Below are positions 35,496 to 44,652 of a stretch of 57,118 bases of DNA, piece after piece. The notes below the pieces were generated by a model, which saw only the letters and a program-made list of their open reading frames with translations, was not told the DNA's origin and did no database searches. Every line of letters starts with the position of its first letter. Position 1 is the stretch's first letter. The DNA comes from an uncultured Myxococcales bacterium (GTDB taxonomy: Bacteria > Myxococcota_A > UBA9042). The position numbers were made by a program, and so were the translations under genes. The stretch covers positions 1 to 57,118 of the forward strand of contig CAITYF010000174.1 of the NCBI GenBank assembly GCA_903896545.1, written 5' to 3'.

Positions 35496-36020
35496 ATGGA
35501 ACGCTACATCTTGCTTTTGCGCGGGATCAACGTCGGCGGCAAGAACGTCCTGCCGATGAAAGGCCTGACGGGGCTGTGCGAATCGTTGGGGGCGCAGAAC
35601 GTGCGGACGTACATTCAAAGCGGCAACGTCGCACTGGATGCATCCGCGACGCTGGCAGCAACGCTGGCGGACGACCTGCAGGCGCGGATCACGCAGAATT
35701 TTGGCCTGACTGTGCCGGTTGTTCTGCGATCCGCGGCGGAGATGGCGGCGATGTTGGCGCGCAACCCGTGGCCGAATCACGACTTGGCGCTTGTGAGCGT
35801 GGCGTTTCTGCGTGAACAGCCGACGGCGGCGCAGGTGGCAAGCCTGGATCCGCAGCGGTCGCCGCCCGATGAGTTTGTGGTCGATGGACGCGAGGTGTTT
35901 CTGTACACGCCCGATGGATTCGCACGCACGAAGCTGACCAACGCGTGGCTGGATGGGAAGCTGAAAACGGTGTCGACGGTGCGGAATTGGCGGACGGTGG
36001 CTGTGCTGGCGACGCTCTAA
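35496..36020 (+). CDS. DUF1697 family protein
   Basis: A 174-residue cytoplasmic protein, the usual DUF1697 length. The family signature RYILLLRGINVGGKN at the N-terminus, NVRTYIQSGNVAL in the middle and the C-terminal TKLTNAWLDGKL are all present. No reaction is established for this family. AGAGGAAG lies before the ATG at 35496. It is the last gene of the plus-strand cysteine-synthesis row, followed by a hairpin that may end transcription. The end of a second DUF1697 copy persists at 42555-42725. Confidence 0.85.
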   Translation: MERYILLLRGINVGGKNVLPMKGLTGLCESLGAQNVRTYIQSGNVALDASATLAATLADDLQARITQNFGLTVPVVLRSAAEMAAMLARNPWPNHDLALVSVAFLREQPTAAQVASLDPQRSPPDEFVVDGREVFLYTPDGFARTKLTNAWLDGKLKTVSTVRNWRTVAVLATL

Positions 36021-36083
36021 GACGAGGCTCTCCAGAAGCGCAAACTCGCCAGCCGCCCACGCCTCCGCACCTGCGCCGCGCCG

Positions 36084-36121
36084 CGAGAGGCGTGCCGTCA
36101 CTTCCGCAACGACACGCCTCT
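36084..36121. terminator. Inverted repeat between convergent genes, possible bidirectional terminator
   Basis: GAGAGGCGTG (36084-36093) pairs perfectly with CACGCCTCTC (36112-36121). After one mismatch, CGT (36095-36097) pairs with ACG (36108-36110), leaving a ten-base loop. It lies between the ends of the DUF1697 gene (36020) and the convergent surface lipoprotein gene (36143). There is no T-run on either side, so factor-independent termination is uncertain. Confidence 0.45.
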
Positions 36122-36142
36122 CACCGGCGCGGGGTCCCTGAC

Positions 36143-39100
36143 TTACGGCTTGACGCCGCCGACTTCAAAGGCGCCGATGTCGCACTTGGTCGGGCGGTAG
36201 TAGCCGCGCTGATCGCGGCCACCGGCACCGGCGGGCTTGGCGGCTTTGCACACGGCCGGATCACCGGCGTTGATGGCAAAGCTGTTCGCCGGCAACGCGA
36301 TGGTCTTGCTCGGGCCACCGTTGTCGGCCAGAACGGCGGTGCCCAGCGGGTCCTGTGCGATGAAGTCGCCCTTGGCCTGGCTGAACGAGCAGCTGTGGTA
36401 CTGGTCGTTGTAGTTCATCACGTCGATGTTGTGGCCGCCGTCAATCGGCGGATTCCAGCCACATGAGGCCGAGATGATGCTGTTCGTGATCTTGAGGCTG
36501 CCCACGGTGCCGTTCAAGAGCGACTCGCCGGGACCCCAGATCGTCACGTTGGTGAACGTGCGCGGCGTGGCGGCAAGGCCGTCGCTGACGATGACGCCGT
36601 TGGAGACCTGCTTCTCCGGCGCAAACGTGCAGTTCGTGACCGTCGTCGCGCCGTTGCCCGTGCCCCAACCCGCTTCCATGTACAAGCTGGAGCCCATTGC
36701 TGTGCCCGTGTTCTGGCTGAACGTGCTGTTCGTCAGGATCATCGTGCCGCCGTTGTAGACCGCTGCGCCTGCCCAGCCCACGATGTTCTGGAAGGTCGAC
36801 GCGTTGATCGTGGCATCGCCCAAGTTGCGAATGCCGCCGCCGCGCGGATCAGCGCCGGAGGTGTACGGCGTCTTGATGTTGTCAAAGGTGCAGTTGTTGA
36901 CCTTCAGGATGCCGTTGTTGGTCACGCCGCCGCCAGACAGGCCGGGGTGGTTGACGTCCTTGATGGTCAACCCGCGGAACGCGCCAATCGTGCTGGCGTT
37001 GACGGTGAACACAGAGCCGGGCGCCGTAAACGCGGTGTCGTTGCCGCTGATGGCGACGAGGCCGCCACCGCGAATCTCGGTGTCCTTGGCGATCGTCTTG
37101 GCGTTCGTGACGATGATGGTGATCGGGCCGCCGCAGTCGAACGTGATGAGACCACCGATGGCCAGCGCCGCGTCGAGGTCCGCCTCGGTGCACTTCGACG
37201 TGTCACCGGTGCCGACGACCGTCGGGGCGAAGCAGGTACCCGCCGGGTTCAGATCCTCGGAGCAAAACTTGCCCGCTGCGCAAACGACCGGCGTGCCCGT
37301 GCACTTGCCGGCGCCACAGACGTCACCCGTCGTGCAGCCCGACTCGTCGTCGCAGGTGTCGGTGTTGTCGGCGTACGCGCAGCCCTTGACCGGGTCGCAG
37401 GAGTCTGTCGTGCACGGATTGCCGTCGTCGCAGTCCAAGCCCACGCCGATGCAAGCGCCCGCGGTGCACGCGTCGTTTTCCGTGCACGGGTTGTTGTCAT
37501 CGCAGGTGCCGGCGAGCGGCGCGTGGACGCAGCCGGTCGCGATGTCGCAGCTGTCGGCGGTGCACGCTTCCTTGTCGTCGCAGCCCTTGGGGCAGAGGTT
37601 GACGCAGTTCTTGCCCGCGCACGGCATTGCGCCGTACTCAAACGCACCGATGTCGCAAATGCCGAATTGGGCGTAACCGCGCTGGTCCTTGCCGCCGGGG
37701 CCATTGGGCGCCGTCAGCGCGCATGCAACCGGGTCGCCTGCGTCAATCGCCGGGCTGCCGTCCTGCAGGGATTCCGTCCACGTCGCGCCGCCGTTGTCGC
37801 CCGGCCCGTTCAACATCGGGAACACGCTGTTTTGCGAGCCCTTGGCCGCGCTGAAGCCGCAGGTGGTTGAACTCTCGAGGTTGTGGCCGCCGTCGATCGG
37901 GGTGTTCCACTCGCAGGTGCGCGTCACGATCGAGTTGATGACCGTTGCGTCCTTGCTCTCCAGCGCCATCGAACTGCCATACACGTTGTCGAGGGTGACG
38001 TTGATGAGCTTCAGGCTCGCCGTGCCGAGGTTGGCGATCACGCCCTGGAACGAAGTGTCCGCGCTGAACGTGCAGTTGACGATGATCGCGGTGCCGGCCT
38101 GTTCGTTGGAGAGGCTGGAGCCCATCGCGGTGCCGCTGTTGTTGTAGAACGTGCTGGTCGCGAGGTTGAGCGTGCCGTAGTTGCCGATCGCGACGCCGGC
38201 CCAGCCGGTCATGTTGCTGAACGTGCTGCGCGTGATGGTCGCCGTCGCGCCCGCGCGGTTGAAGACGCCGCCGCCGCGCGGATCGCTGCCGTACGTGTAG
38301 TCGCAGTGGATGTCGTCAAACGTGCAGGCGTCAACCGTGAGCGTGCCGTAGTTGTCGATGGCGGCGCCGGTCTGGCCGGGCTGCTTGATCGAGACAAACT
38401 TGATGCCCTTGATCGAGACCGTCATCCCCTCGGGCACCGTGAACACGCTCGCGGGCGTGGTAAACGGAAAGTTGCCGCCGTGGAGGGTGACCAAGCCCTT
38501 GCCGTCCAAGGTGCTGCTGTCGCCGAACGCGCGGCCCGAAGTGAGCGCGATGGTGACCGGGTCGCTACCGCAGTTGAAACTCAGCGCGCCGCCGTAGGTG
38601 ATGGAGTCCGTGAGTTCCGCGTCCGTGCAGCTTTCGGGCGTGCCGGTACCGATGACGCTCCGCTCGTTGTCACAGTTCTGGCCGCTCCAGCCCGTCGGGC
38701 AGGTGCAGGTGTAGGTGTTCAAGCCATCGACGCACGCCGCGCCGTTCTGGCAGATATTGCCGACGCAGTCGTCGATGTTGGCCGCACACGTGTCGCCGGT
38801 GAAGCCCTCGACGCATGTGCACGTGTAGGCGCCGATGCCGTCCACGCACGTGCCGCCGTTCAGGCACGGGCTGCTGGCGCAGTCGTCAATGTCGATCTCG
38901 CACAGTTCGCCGCTGTAGCCGGTCGTGCACGCGCAGGTGTAGATGTTCAGGCCGTCCACGCACGTCGAGCCGTTGCTGCACATGTTGCCGATGCAGTCGT
39001 CGATGTTGATTTCGCACGAGTCGCCTTCGTAGCCGACTTGGCATTCGCACGTGTAGGTGCCCAGGCCGTCGGTGCAGAGTCCGTCGTTCAGGCAGGGCTT

Positions 39101-39769
39101 GGCCGCGCAATCGTCGAAGTTCGCGCAGTCAAAGCCGTCGCCGACGTAGCCCTCGTTGCACTCGCATCCGATGGTGGTGGTGACGCACGTGGCAATGTCG
39201 ACCGCGCAGTTCGTCGGACCGGTGCATGCGCCGTCCTTGCAGATGTCGTCCTTGGTGCACGCGTTGCCGTCGTCGCAGTTCGCCGTGTTGTTGGTGTACA
39301 CGCAGCCCGTCGCCGGGTTGCAGCTATCGTCGGTGCAGGCGTTGCCGTCGCTGCACGTCGCGTCGTTGGCCAGGTGGACGCAGCCCTTGGCCGGGTCACA
39401 GCTGTCCGTCGTACACGCGACGCCGTCGTCGCAACCGCCGTCCGTACAGAGCGCGGTGTCCCCGCTGCCTGTGTCGCCGCTGCCTGTGTCGCCGGTACCC
39501 GTGTCGCTCGTGTCGGTTGTGTCGTCTTTCGCAGCGTCTGGCTGGACGTCCTGAGTCGCGATGTCCGCTTTGGCGTCTTCACCCGCGGCATCGGTCTTGG
39601 CGTCTGCGTTGGTGGTGTCCGGTGTCACGTTCAAATCGCCCGTCTCGGCATCGGTGCCGCCGGTCGTGTCGTTGTCCTCTTGGGTCGTGGTCCCTGACGA
39701 GCACCCGACGGAAAGGACCAGCACCGCGCTGGAAAGGGTAAGCAACCTGAGCAACATTTTGGCGTTCAC
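36143..39769 (-). CDS. Surface lipoprotein with Cys-rich modules, four EGF-like repeats and two beta-helix domains
   Basis: A 1208-residue predicted lipoprotein. GTG 39769 is chosen since GGAGG lies five bases upstream; the signal peptide ends in LSVGC (Cys23). An acidic Thr/Asp linker with repeated GTGDTGSGDTGSGDT follows, then Cys-rich CDDGVACTTDSCD-type modules. After these come four EGF-like domains with the calcium-binding D-I-D-D-C form (for example NIDDCIGNMCSNGSTC). A parallel beta-helix domain (TITRSTFSNMTGWAG, SPAIDAGDP) is followed by more Cys-rich modules and a second beta-helix (DATINASTFQNIVGWAG, FAINAGDP). Each helix domain ends DQRGY...CDIGAFE. The two are clearly a duplication. 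Calcium-stiffened adhesin or polysaccharide binding is inferred. Confidence 0.83.
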   Translation of the reverse strand: MNAKMLLRLLTLSSAVLVLSVGCSSGTTTQEDNDTTGGTDAETGDLNVTPDTTNADAKTDAAGEDAKADIATQDVQPDAAKDDTTDTSDTGTGDTGSGDTGSGDTALCTDGGCDDGVACTTDSCDPAKGCVHLANDATCSDGNACTDDSCNPATGCVYTNNTANCDDGNACTKDDICKDGACTGPTNCAVDIATCVTTTIGCECNEGYVGDGFDCANFDDCAAKPCLNDGLCTDGLGTYTCECQVGYEGDSCEINIDDCIGNMCSNGSTCVDGLNIYTCACTTGYSGELCEIDIDDCASSPCLNGGTCVDGIGAYTCTCVEGFTGDTCAANIDDCVGNICQNGAACVDGLNTYTCTCPTGWSGQNCDNERSVIGTGTPESCTDAELTDSITYGGALSFNCGSDPVTIALTSGRAFGDSSTLDGKGLVTLHGGNFPFTTPASVFTVPEGMTVSIKGIKFVSIKQPGQTGAAIDNYGTLTVDACTFDDIHCDYTYGSDPRGGGVFNRAGATATITRSTFSNMTGWAGVAIGNYGTLNLATSTFYNNSGTAMGSSLSNEQAGTAIIVNCTFSADTSFQGVIANLGTASLKLINVTLDNVYGSSMALESKDATVINSIVTRTCEWNTPIDGGHNLESSTTCGFSAAKGSQNSVFPMLNGPGDNGGATWTESLQDGSPAIDAGDPVACALTAPNGPGGKDQRGYAQFGICDIGAFEYGAMPCAGKNCVNLCPKGCDDKEACTADSCDIATGCVHAPLAGTCDDNNPCTENDACTAGACIGVGLDCDDGNPCTTDSCDPVKGCAYADNTDTCDDESGCTTGDVCGAGKCTGTPVVCAAGKFCSEDLNPAGTCFAPTVVGTGDTSKCTEADLDAALAIGGLITFDCGGPITIIVTNAKTIAKDTEIRGGGLVAISGNDTAFTAPGSVFTVNASTIGAFRGLTIKDVNHPGLSGGGVTNNGILKVNNCTFDNIKTPYTSGADPRGGGIRNLGDATINASTFQNIVGWAGAAVYNGGTMILTNSTFSQNTGTAMGSSLYMEAGWGTGNGATTVTNCTFAPEKQVSNGVIVSDGLAATPRTFTNVTIWGPGESLLNGTVGSLKITNSIISASCGWNPPIDGGHNIDVMNYNDQYHSCSFSQAKGDFIAQDPLGTAVLADNGGPSKTIALPANSFAINAGDPAVCKAAKPAGAGGRDQRGYYRPTKCDIGAFEVGGVKP

Positions 39770-40143
39770 ATTTACCTCCGCAAGCAAGACAAGTAACGGG
39801 TCGACGCGTAGCGCCTCGAACCGAGGGACTGCAGTTTCGGATCCCGAACACAGAGCACTGCCAGCCGCAGATGTGCGACAAATCACGCGCTATGATTGAG
39901 ATACCCGCAACTTACAGCACAATTCTACAAACAAATCCGCTGTATCCCCGCAGACACAGCGACGGAAGTCTTACCGCTGCGCTTCAGGAATTCAAGCTAC
40001 TGTCTAAATCTTCGAAGAATTACGAGCGGATTTGGCGCAGCGCAGTCCTTTCGAACTAGAGCGCGCACGGACAAAATATCGCGCGGCTTCAGGCAAAACG
40101 GACAGGCGCGGGGGGCTGAGCTCACAATGGCAAGACTCAAGCA
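39770..40143. other. Intergenic region, less GC-rich
   Basis: These 374 bases lie upstream of the EGF/beta-helix lipoprotein gene and downstream of the glycosidase-like gene, both on the minus strand. The stretch 39890-40050 is clearly less GC-rich than the genes around it and should contain the promoter of the EGF/beta-helix gene. I found no good -35/-10 pair, no terminator hairpin and no small gene with a ribosome site. Confidence 0.5.
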
Positions 40144-42243
40144 TCAAGGCCCAGCGGGCGCAAAATGCGCCGTGACTTGGGTCGTGCGCGTCGGGAAAAG
40201 AAAAGGCCGAGCATTGCTACCGCCCAAGTCGCCGCTCCACCCCGTGAATACCCAGCCGGGTTCGGGCGTGACGGCGAGCTCCAGGCGTTGCCCCTCCATG
40301 AAGGTTCCGCTGACCGGCGCGTGAGTTGTGCCATTGCTGCGGCCGGTCACGGCGCCCTTGCCGACGACGTCCACAGTGACATCCGCGAGCTTTACCACCT
40401 CGACGCCGTGGAAAATGTCATCATCGGCGTCCAGATTCACCAGCATCAGGTCGGCGCCGTTCGGTCCGTGGTTGCCGCACAGCCAGTCCGTGACCTCGAC
40501 GGTCTTCGTTTTCCACGTGTTGCTATCGGTCTTGGCCACCGTGAACGCCGTCTTGTGATTGTCGCCCACAGCATCGTATTGCAGCGCGAACTGCCCCGTG
40601 CCGCGGTCCAGATAGTCCACCGTCAGCTGAATCCGCTGCCCCGGCGACGCCAACAGCTTGTCGTGAACGTCGAAGTACAGCGTGTCCATGCCAGCCGCGT
40701 GGTCAAATCGCCGCGCAAAGCGGTCGTAGCGGTGCGACGCGCTCGTCAGCGGCCCGTTGATCCGCCAAAGACCCTTGCTCGTCGTGTCCGGCTGGAGCTG
40801 CGTGATGAAGCGTTCGTAGTTCCCAGGCACGATTTGCCAGCCGGCGTCGTTCAAGCCCTTTTGGCTGTCACGCTGGGCGACTTGGCCTTTGGTCGCGGAG
40901 TCCACGTCGTCCATCTGCGCGCCCTGCGCCGCGTACGCCTTGCAGATCGCGACATAGCGCTGCTTGCTGCCTTTGCTGACCGGTAGGTTTCCATATGCCG
41001 CCTGAGGAAATTTCGCGGAATCGGACGCGTCGAGGCCCTCGTGGAAGATGCAGAAGCCGCCGCCCGCGGTGTTCGGGGCCACTTGGCCCGACCACTTGTT
41101 GAAGAACTCAAAATCAGACGTCAGGCCGTCCGCATCGGTCCGTTCCAAACACGACTGGGTAACATCCCAAATGCTCAGACCTGCGTGCAGTTGCTCCACA
41201 GCTGCCCAATACATGTTCAGGCGGATATTGAGCTGGAAAAACGGTTTACTCCACGTCTGATCCATCTCGTTGCGCGAAAAAAACTGCATCGTCGGATCGA
41301 GCGCGCTCGCCTTGAACGCCTGTGCCACGGCCTGCGACTCGCTCAAATGATGCCCGCGGACTTGGCCACCGTACTTGGCGCCAAAGCCGCCCAGAACATG
41401 GCTGCGCACCCACTCCCACTCGACGGGATAGCCGGTTTTTTCAATGTCCTGAAACAACAGCGGGATGACGAGGCCCGGTCCCTCCTGAAAGGCCGCCCGA
41501 TAGACTTCAAACGCCCAGAGGCGAAACCCCTGCCACTCCTGCGCGGAGATTTGGAGCGTCGCGGGAACCAGCAGGTTCGCGTCCTCGTACGGCGCCTCGT
41601 CGCCCGTTGCGCCAGTATCGCAGCGGACAAAAGCGATTCTGGCCTGCAACTTCGGAGGCAGCTCTTGGCGCAGGTGCTTGGCCAGCGCGTGCACCAGGGC
41701 ACTGAAAGAGTCTTGGTAACGCGCGTCCAGATAGTACGCGTAGGTGAACGTGCCGTCCGTCGCTTGGGGCACTCCCGCGGCAAAGAGCCACGTGGGCATG
41801 CTGCTGCCCTTGGGGCCGCCGATGGGCGAAATCTGGATATTGAGTTGCTCATTCTGCGTGTCGGCAAACGCAAGTTGGGCATCCAAAGCGGTCCAGTCAA
41901 ACGCATCCGGGGATGGATTCACGGCGGCCCAAACTGCTGAGTACTCCTGTCCGCGGGTAAACGGGTATTGAGCGACGGTTTGGTAGCCGCTCCGATCCCA
42001 GACGCCAAAAGATTCGCGGCTCAGCCCGACGTGGCCGGACGTCGTTGGTGTGGCGTCTCCGGACGCATCGACAGCGTCAGCCGGTGCATCTTGCGCATCG
42101 AACGCGCCAGCCGAGGCGTCGACGAGGTCGGCAACAGCGGCGGGTAATGCGGCTGATCCGCCAGTCGCGCTGGTGCCGCACGCGGTGCAACCGAGGACCA
42201 GAAGTGCAAACCCGGTGGCGACAAGTGGTTGAGTCAAACCCAT
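40144..42243 (-). CDS. Exported TIM-barrel glycosidase-like lipoprotein with C-terminal InlB-like B-repeat
   Basis: A 699-residue predicted lipoprotein (LVLGC, Cys19, with a second candidate Cys22), followed by an Asp/Ala-rich linker. Residues about 70-430 look like a beta/alpha-barrel glycoside hydrolase: AVWAAVNPSPDAFDW, IQISPIGGP, RIAFVRCDTGATGDEAP and FNKWSGQV recall GH42 or GH-A type barrels, but I cannot name the family or the catalytic pair. Residues about 520-625 are probably a carbohydrate-binding beta-sandwich (LYFDVHDKLLASPGQ). The last 75 residues (GWVFTGWSGDLGG) are a bacterial InlB-like repeat. ATG 42243 is supported by GGGAG upstream. A role in surface polysaccharide degradation is inferred. 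Confidence 0.62.
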   Translation of the reverse strand: MGLTQPLVATGFALLVLGCTACGTSATGGSAALPAAVADLVDASAGAFDAQDAPADAVDASGDATPTTSGHVGLSRESFGVWDRSGYQTVAQYPFTRGQEYSAVWAAVNPSPDAFDWTALDAQLAFADTQNEQLNIQISPIGGPKGSSMPTWLFAAGVPQATDGTFTYAYYLDARYQDSFSALVHALAKHLRQELPPKLQARIAFVRCDTGATGDEAPYEDANLLVPATLQISAQEWQGFRLWAFEVYRAAFQEGPGLVIPLLFQDIEKTGYPVEWEWVRSHVLGGFGAKYGGQVRGHHLSESQAVAQAFKASALDPTMQFFSRNEMDQTWSKPFFQLNIRLNMYWAAVEQLHAGLSIWDVTQSCLERTDADGLTSDFEFFNKWSGQVAPNTAGGGFCIFHEGLDASDSAKFPQAAYGNLPVSKGSKQRYVAICKAYAAQGAQMDDVDSATKGQVAQRDSQKGLNDAGWQIVPGNYERFITQLQPDTTSKGLWRINGPLTSASHRYDRFARRFDHAAGMDTLYFDVHDKLLASPGQRIQLTVDYLDRGTGQFALQYDAVGDNHKTAFTVAKTDSNTWKTKTVEVTDWLCGNHGPNGADLMLVNLDADDDIFHGVEVVKLADVTVDVVGKGAVTGRSNGTTHAPVSGTFMEGQRLELAVTPEPGWVFTGWSGDLGGSNARPFLFPTRTTQVTAHFAPAGP

Positions 42244-42845
42244 GTGCAACTCCCGCTCGTGCCGAGCCTGGGCAAGGGCAAGCATAGAGTGGAACGGTCC
42301 GTCGGCCAACAAACACGGTGCCGCGCATCGATTCGGCCGCAAGCAGCCGCCGCCGTGTGGCAACCACTGCCGCCGCCACTTGGCGGTACGCACTCCGACC
42401 GACGTTCGAACTCCAACCTACCCGAACCGCGGCGTGCTACCGGGTGCGCACGCTCGCGGTCCAGTCCGAGAGGGCAACAGGCTTGACCCACAGCGCTTGG
42501 TGTTGGACAAAGGTCGGACTGTTTAGATTCTGCTGACTGAACCTTGCGACCAGATCCGGTTCGTCGCTGCCTGATGTGTCTCTTGTCGATGGTCGCGGCC
42601 TGTTCCTGCACACGGCGAGCGGCCTCCCACGCACGAAGCTGACGAAAGCGTGGCTGGAAAGGACGTGGATGACGGTGACGACGGTGCGGAAAGGGCGGGC
42701 GATGCAGACGCTGGCGGGGGCGTAGGTGCGCTCGACGCTGGGGAATTGAGTCCAGCCAGACGCTTGACGCCCAACGCTACAAGTCGGATGCTTTGGGCTC
42801 GTTGAGTCTCCTCCCCCGATCCATCAAGCCAACCCAGAGGAATCC
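42244..42845. other. 602-base region between divergent genes holding a gene remnant
   Basis: The region between the glycosidase-like gene (minus) and a secreted-protein gene (plus) has no intact gene. It contains the DUF1697 remnant at 42555-42725. In 42244-42554 and 42726-42845 I see nothing beyond the Shine-Dalgarno sites next to the flanking genes; promoters for both genes must lie here. Confidence 0.6.
42555..42725 (+). pseudogene. 3' remnant of a DUF1697 gene
   Basis: The reading frame ending at TAG 42723-42725 encodes VDGRGLFLHTASG, LPRTKLTKAWLE and TVTTVRKGRAMQTLAGA. It aligns without gaps to the last 45-55 codons of the intact DUF1697 gene at 35496-36020 (VDGREVFLYTPDG, FARTKLTNAWLDG, TVSTVRNWRTVAVLATL). 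No N-terminal half, start codon or ribosome site is found upstream. It is therefore the decayed end of a related gene. The sequences differ enough that this is not a fresh copy of the intact gene. Confidence 0.75.
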
Positions 42846-43568
42846 ATGTCTCTTCGCTTTGTCACGCGCCTCGTTCTCGTTTGTTCTCTCGCTTTCTCGT
42901 CTGTCGCGTTTGCGGGCGGTCCGACTGACCCCGGTGACCTGATTGACGCGCGCCGTAAAGCCAAGGACGACCCTTCGCAGCGCGCCAAAGTCACGGTGGA
43001 CTTCGTGCTCGCGCTCGCACGTGAGGCCAAGGCGACGCTGAGCGACGACATGGCACCGGGCATGAAGGAGAAGATCAACCTGGCGGCAACGGACGTCATC
43101 GAATTGCGCAATCAAAAAGGCCAGAACGACCCGGAAGTACAGCGGCTGATCAAGATGGTCAACGACGCTGCGGCGGAAGTGAAGGCGGCGCTCGAGTACG
43201 TCAAGGAGAACAAGCTGGCGTCAGTCAAGATGCCAGCGGACGTCTACACAGGTGCCGACAAGGCCAAGATTCGCGCGGCAGTGCTGGCTTTGTGGGTGAG
43301 CGACTACCCGGCGGAAAAGGTTCTGGCTGTGCGCTTTCCGAACGCGAAGTGGGAACGCCGCAAGACGGTGGAAAAAGTGGGCACGGAGTGGAAGTCGTAT
43401 GACGTGTCGTCCATGTCCGTCCGGGTGATCGTCGACAAGAGCGAAGAAGCAGTGACGATCCACGGCGTGATCGTGCAGATCAACCACCACAAGAGTGAGG
43501 ATCTGGTAGTCGGTCGCAAGGGGACGTTTGCGCCCGAAGATATGGCGCGCAAGAACTTCAAGCCGTAG
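42846..43568 (+). CDS. Secreted protein of unknown function
   Basis: A 240-residue protein with a clear signal peptide (LVLVCSLAFSSVAFA-GG). The mature part begins with a helical region (residues about 45-130, many Lys/Glu/Ala), followed by a mixed domain with WKSYDVSSMSVRVIVDKS and ITIHGVIVQINHHKSEDL-like strands that may form a beta sheet. There are no cysteines in the mature part, unlike most exported proteins of this window. AGAGGAA lies before the ATG at 42846. It stands alone and is convergent with the benzoyl-CoA operon. No family recognised. Confidence 0.75.
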   Translation: MSLRFVTRLVLVCSLAFSSVAFAGGPTDPGDLIDARRKAKDDPSQRAKVTVDFVLALAREAKATLSDDMAPGMKEKINLAATDVIELRNQKGQNDPEVQRLIKMVNDAAAEVKAALEYVKENKLASVKMPADVYTGADKAKIRAAVLALWVSDYPAEKVLAVRFPNAKWERRKTVEKVGTEWKSYDVSSMSVRVIVDKSEEAVTIHGVIVQINHHKSEDLVVGRKGTFAPEDMARKNFKP

Positions 43569-43723
43569 GTGCAGGTGCCGACGTGGCGCTTTCGCCCACG
43601 GGAGTTCGAGCGGGTGCGCGAAGATAAGACACGCAAGCCCCGTCAGCATCCCACGCTTCCAGAGCAGGGCGTTTTCCACACCAGCCCCGTACGTCAATCA
43701 CAGACGCATCCAAGGCGCGCCAC

Positions 43724-44641
43724 CTACAAAAGCGGCGGATACCCAAACACATCCCCCGTCACCAGCAGCGGCGCAAAATCCCGCTTGAACGTCTCCGGCA
43801 CCTGCTCGGCCAACGCGTCGACCGTCCAGCCACCAGCACGGTGAATCGCGCGCTCCGGTCCGGGCACCGAGAACAGCGTAATCTCCGTTCCGCGCACCGC
43901 AAACGTCTGACCGTTCACGTCCTTGGCCGAATCCGCCACCAAGAACGCCACCAGCGGCGCGATCTGCTCGGGCGTCATCTGCTTCAACCGCTCAATCCGC
44001 GCCTGCTGCTTGGGGTCATCCGTCGCCGGAATCGTCGCGGTCATGCGCGTCCAGGCGAACGGCGCGACCGCGTTGGCGCGCACACCAAAGCGCTGCATGT
44101 CGATCGCGATCGACCGCGTCAGCGCCACGATGCCGAGCTTTGCCGCCGAATAGTTGGCTTGACCCAGATTGCCGATCAGCCCCGACGTTGACGTCATGTT
44201 CACGATGGCGCCGCTGCCCTGCGCACGGAATCGCTCGGCGGCGGCGCGGCAGACGCAGAATGTGCCTTTCAAGTGGACGTTGATGACCGAATCCCAGTCA
44301 TTTTCGCTCATCTTGTGGAACATGCCGTCGCGCACGATGCCGGCGTTGTTGACGACGAAGTCGAGCCGGCCAAAGGTCGCCACGGCTTGTTCGACCATCG
44401 CAAACGCGCCGTTCCAGTCGGACACGGAGTCAAAGTTGGCCGCTGCCTGACCGCCTGCCGCGCGAATTTCAGCGACGACTTCGTCCGCCGGGCGATCGCC
44501 GCCGTCCTTGCCGTCAATCGTTGCACCGACGTCGTTGACGACAACCGCTGCGCCTTCTGCGGCCAGAAATCGCGCAAGCGCTGCGCCAATGCCGCGACCA
44601 GCACCTGTGACGATGCCGACTTTGCCTTCCAGTGCACCCAT
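43724..44641 (-). CDS. Short-chain dehydrogenase/reductase, probable 3-hydroxyacyl-CoA dehydrogenase
   Basis: A 305-residue SDR. The NAD(P) motif TGAGRGIG is at 12-19, NNAG at 98-101, and the catalytic Ser151, Tyr164 and Lys168 lie in NMTSTSGLIGN and QANYSAAKLG. The segment VVVNDVGATIDGKDGG and the extended C-terminus resemble the N-terminal dehydrogenase of the MFE-2 type multifunctional beta-oxidation enzyme. It is the last gene of the benzoyl-CoA operon, 11 bases behind gcdH. Oxidation of 3-hydroxypimeloyl-CoA or 3-hydroxybutyryl-CoA, produced by the ring-opening and crotonyl-CoA steps, is a reasonable inference but the sequence does not fix the substrate. Confidence 0.8.
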   Translation of the reverse strand: MGALEGKVGIVTGAGRGIGAALARFLAAEGAAVVVNDVGATIDGKDGGDRPADEVVAEIRAAGGQAAANFDSVSDWNGAFAMVEQAVATFGRLDFVVNNAGIVRDGMFHKMSENDWDSVINVHLKGTFCVCRAAAERFRAQGSGAIVNMTSTSGLIGNLGQANYSAAKLGIVALTRSIAIDMQRFGVRANAVAPFAWTRMTATIPATDDPKQQARIERLKQMTPEQIAPLVAFLVADSAKDVNGQTFAVRGTEITLFSVPGPERAIHRAGGWTVDALAEQVPETFKRDFAPLLVTGDVFGYPPLL

Positions 44642-44652
44642 TTTTGCCCCCG

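Noticed and set aside
39887..40080. Small genes in the less GC-rich intergenic stretch
   Set aside because: The short open frames have no ribosome site and no recognisable sequence.
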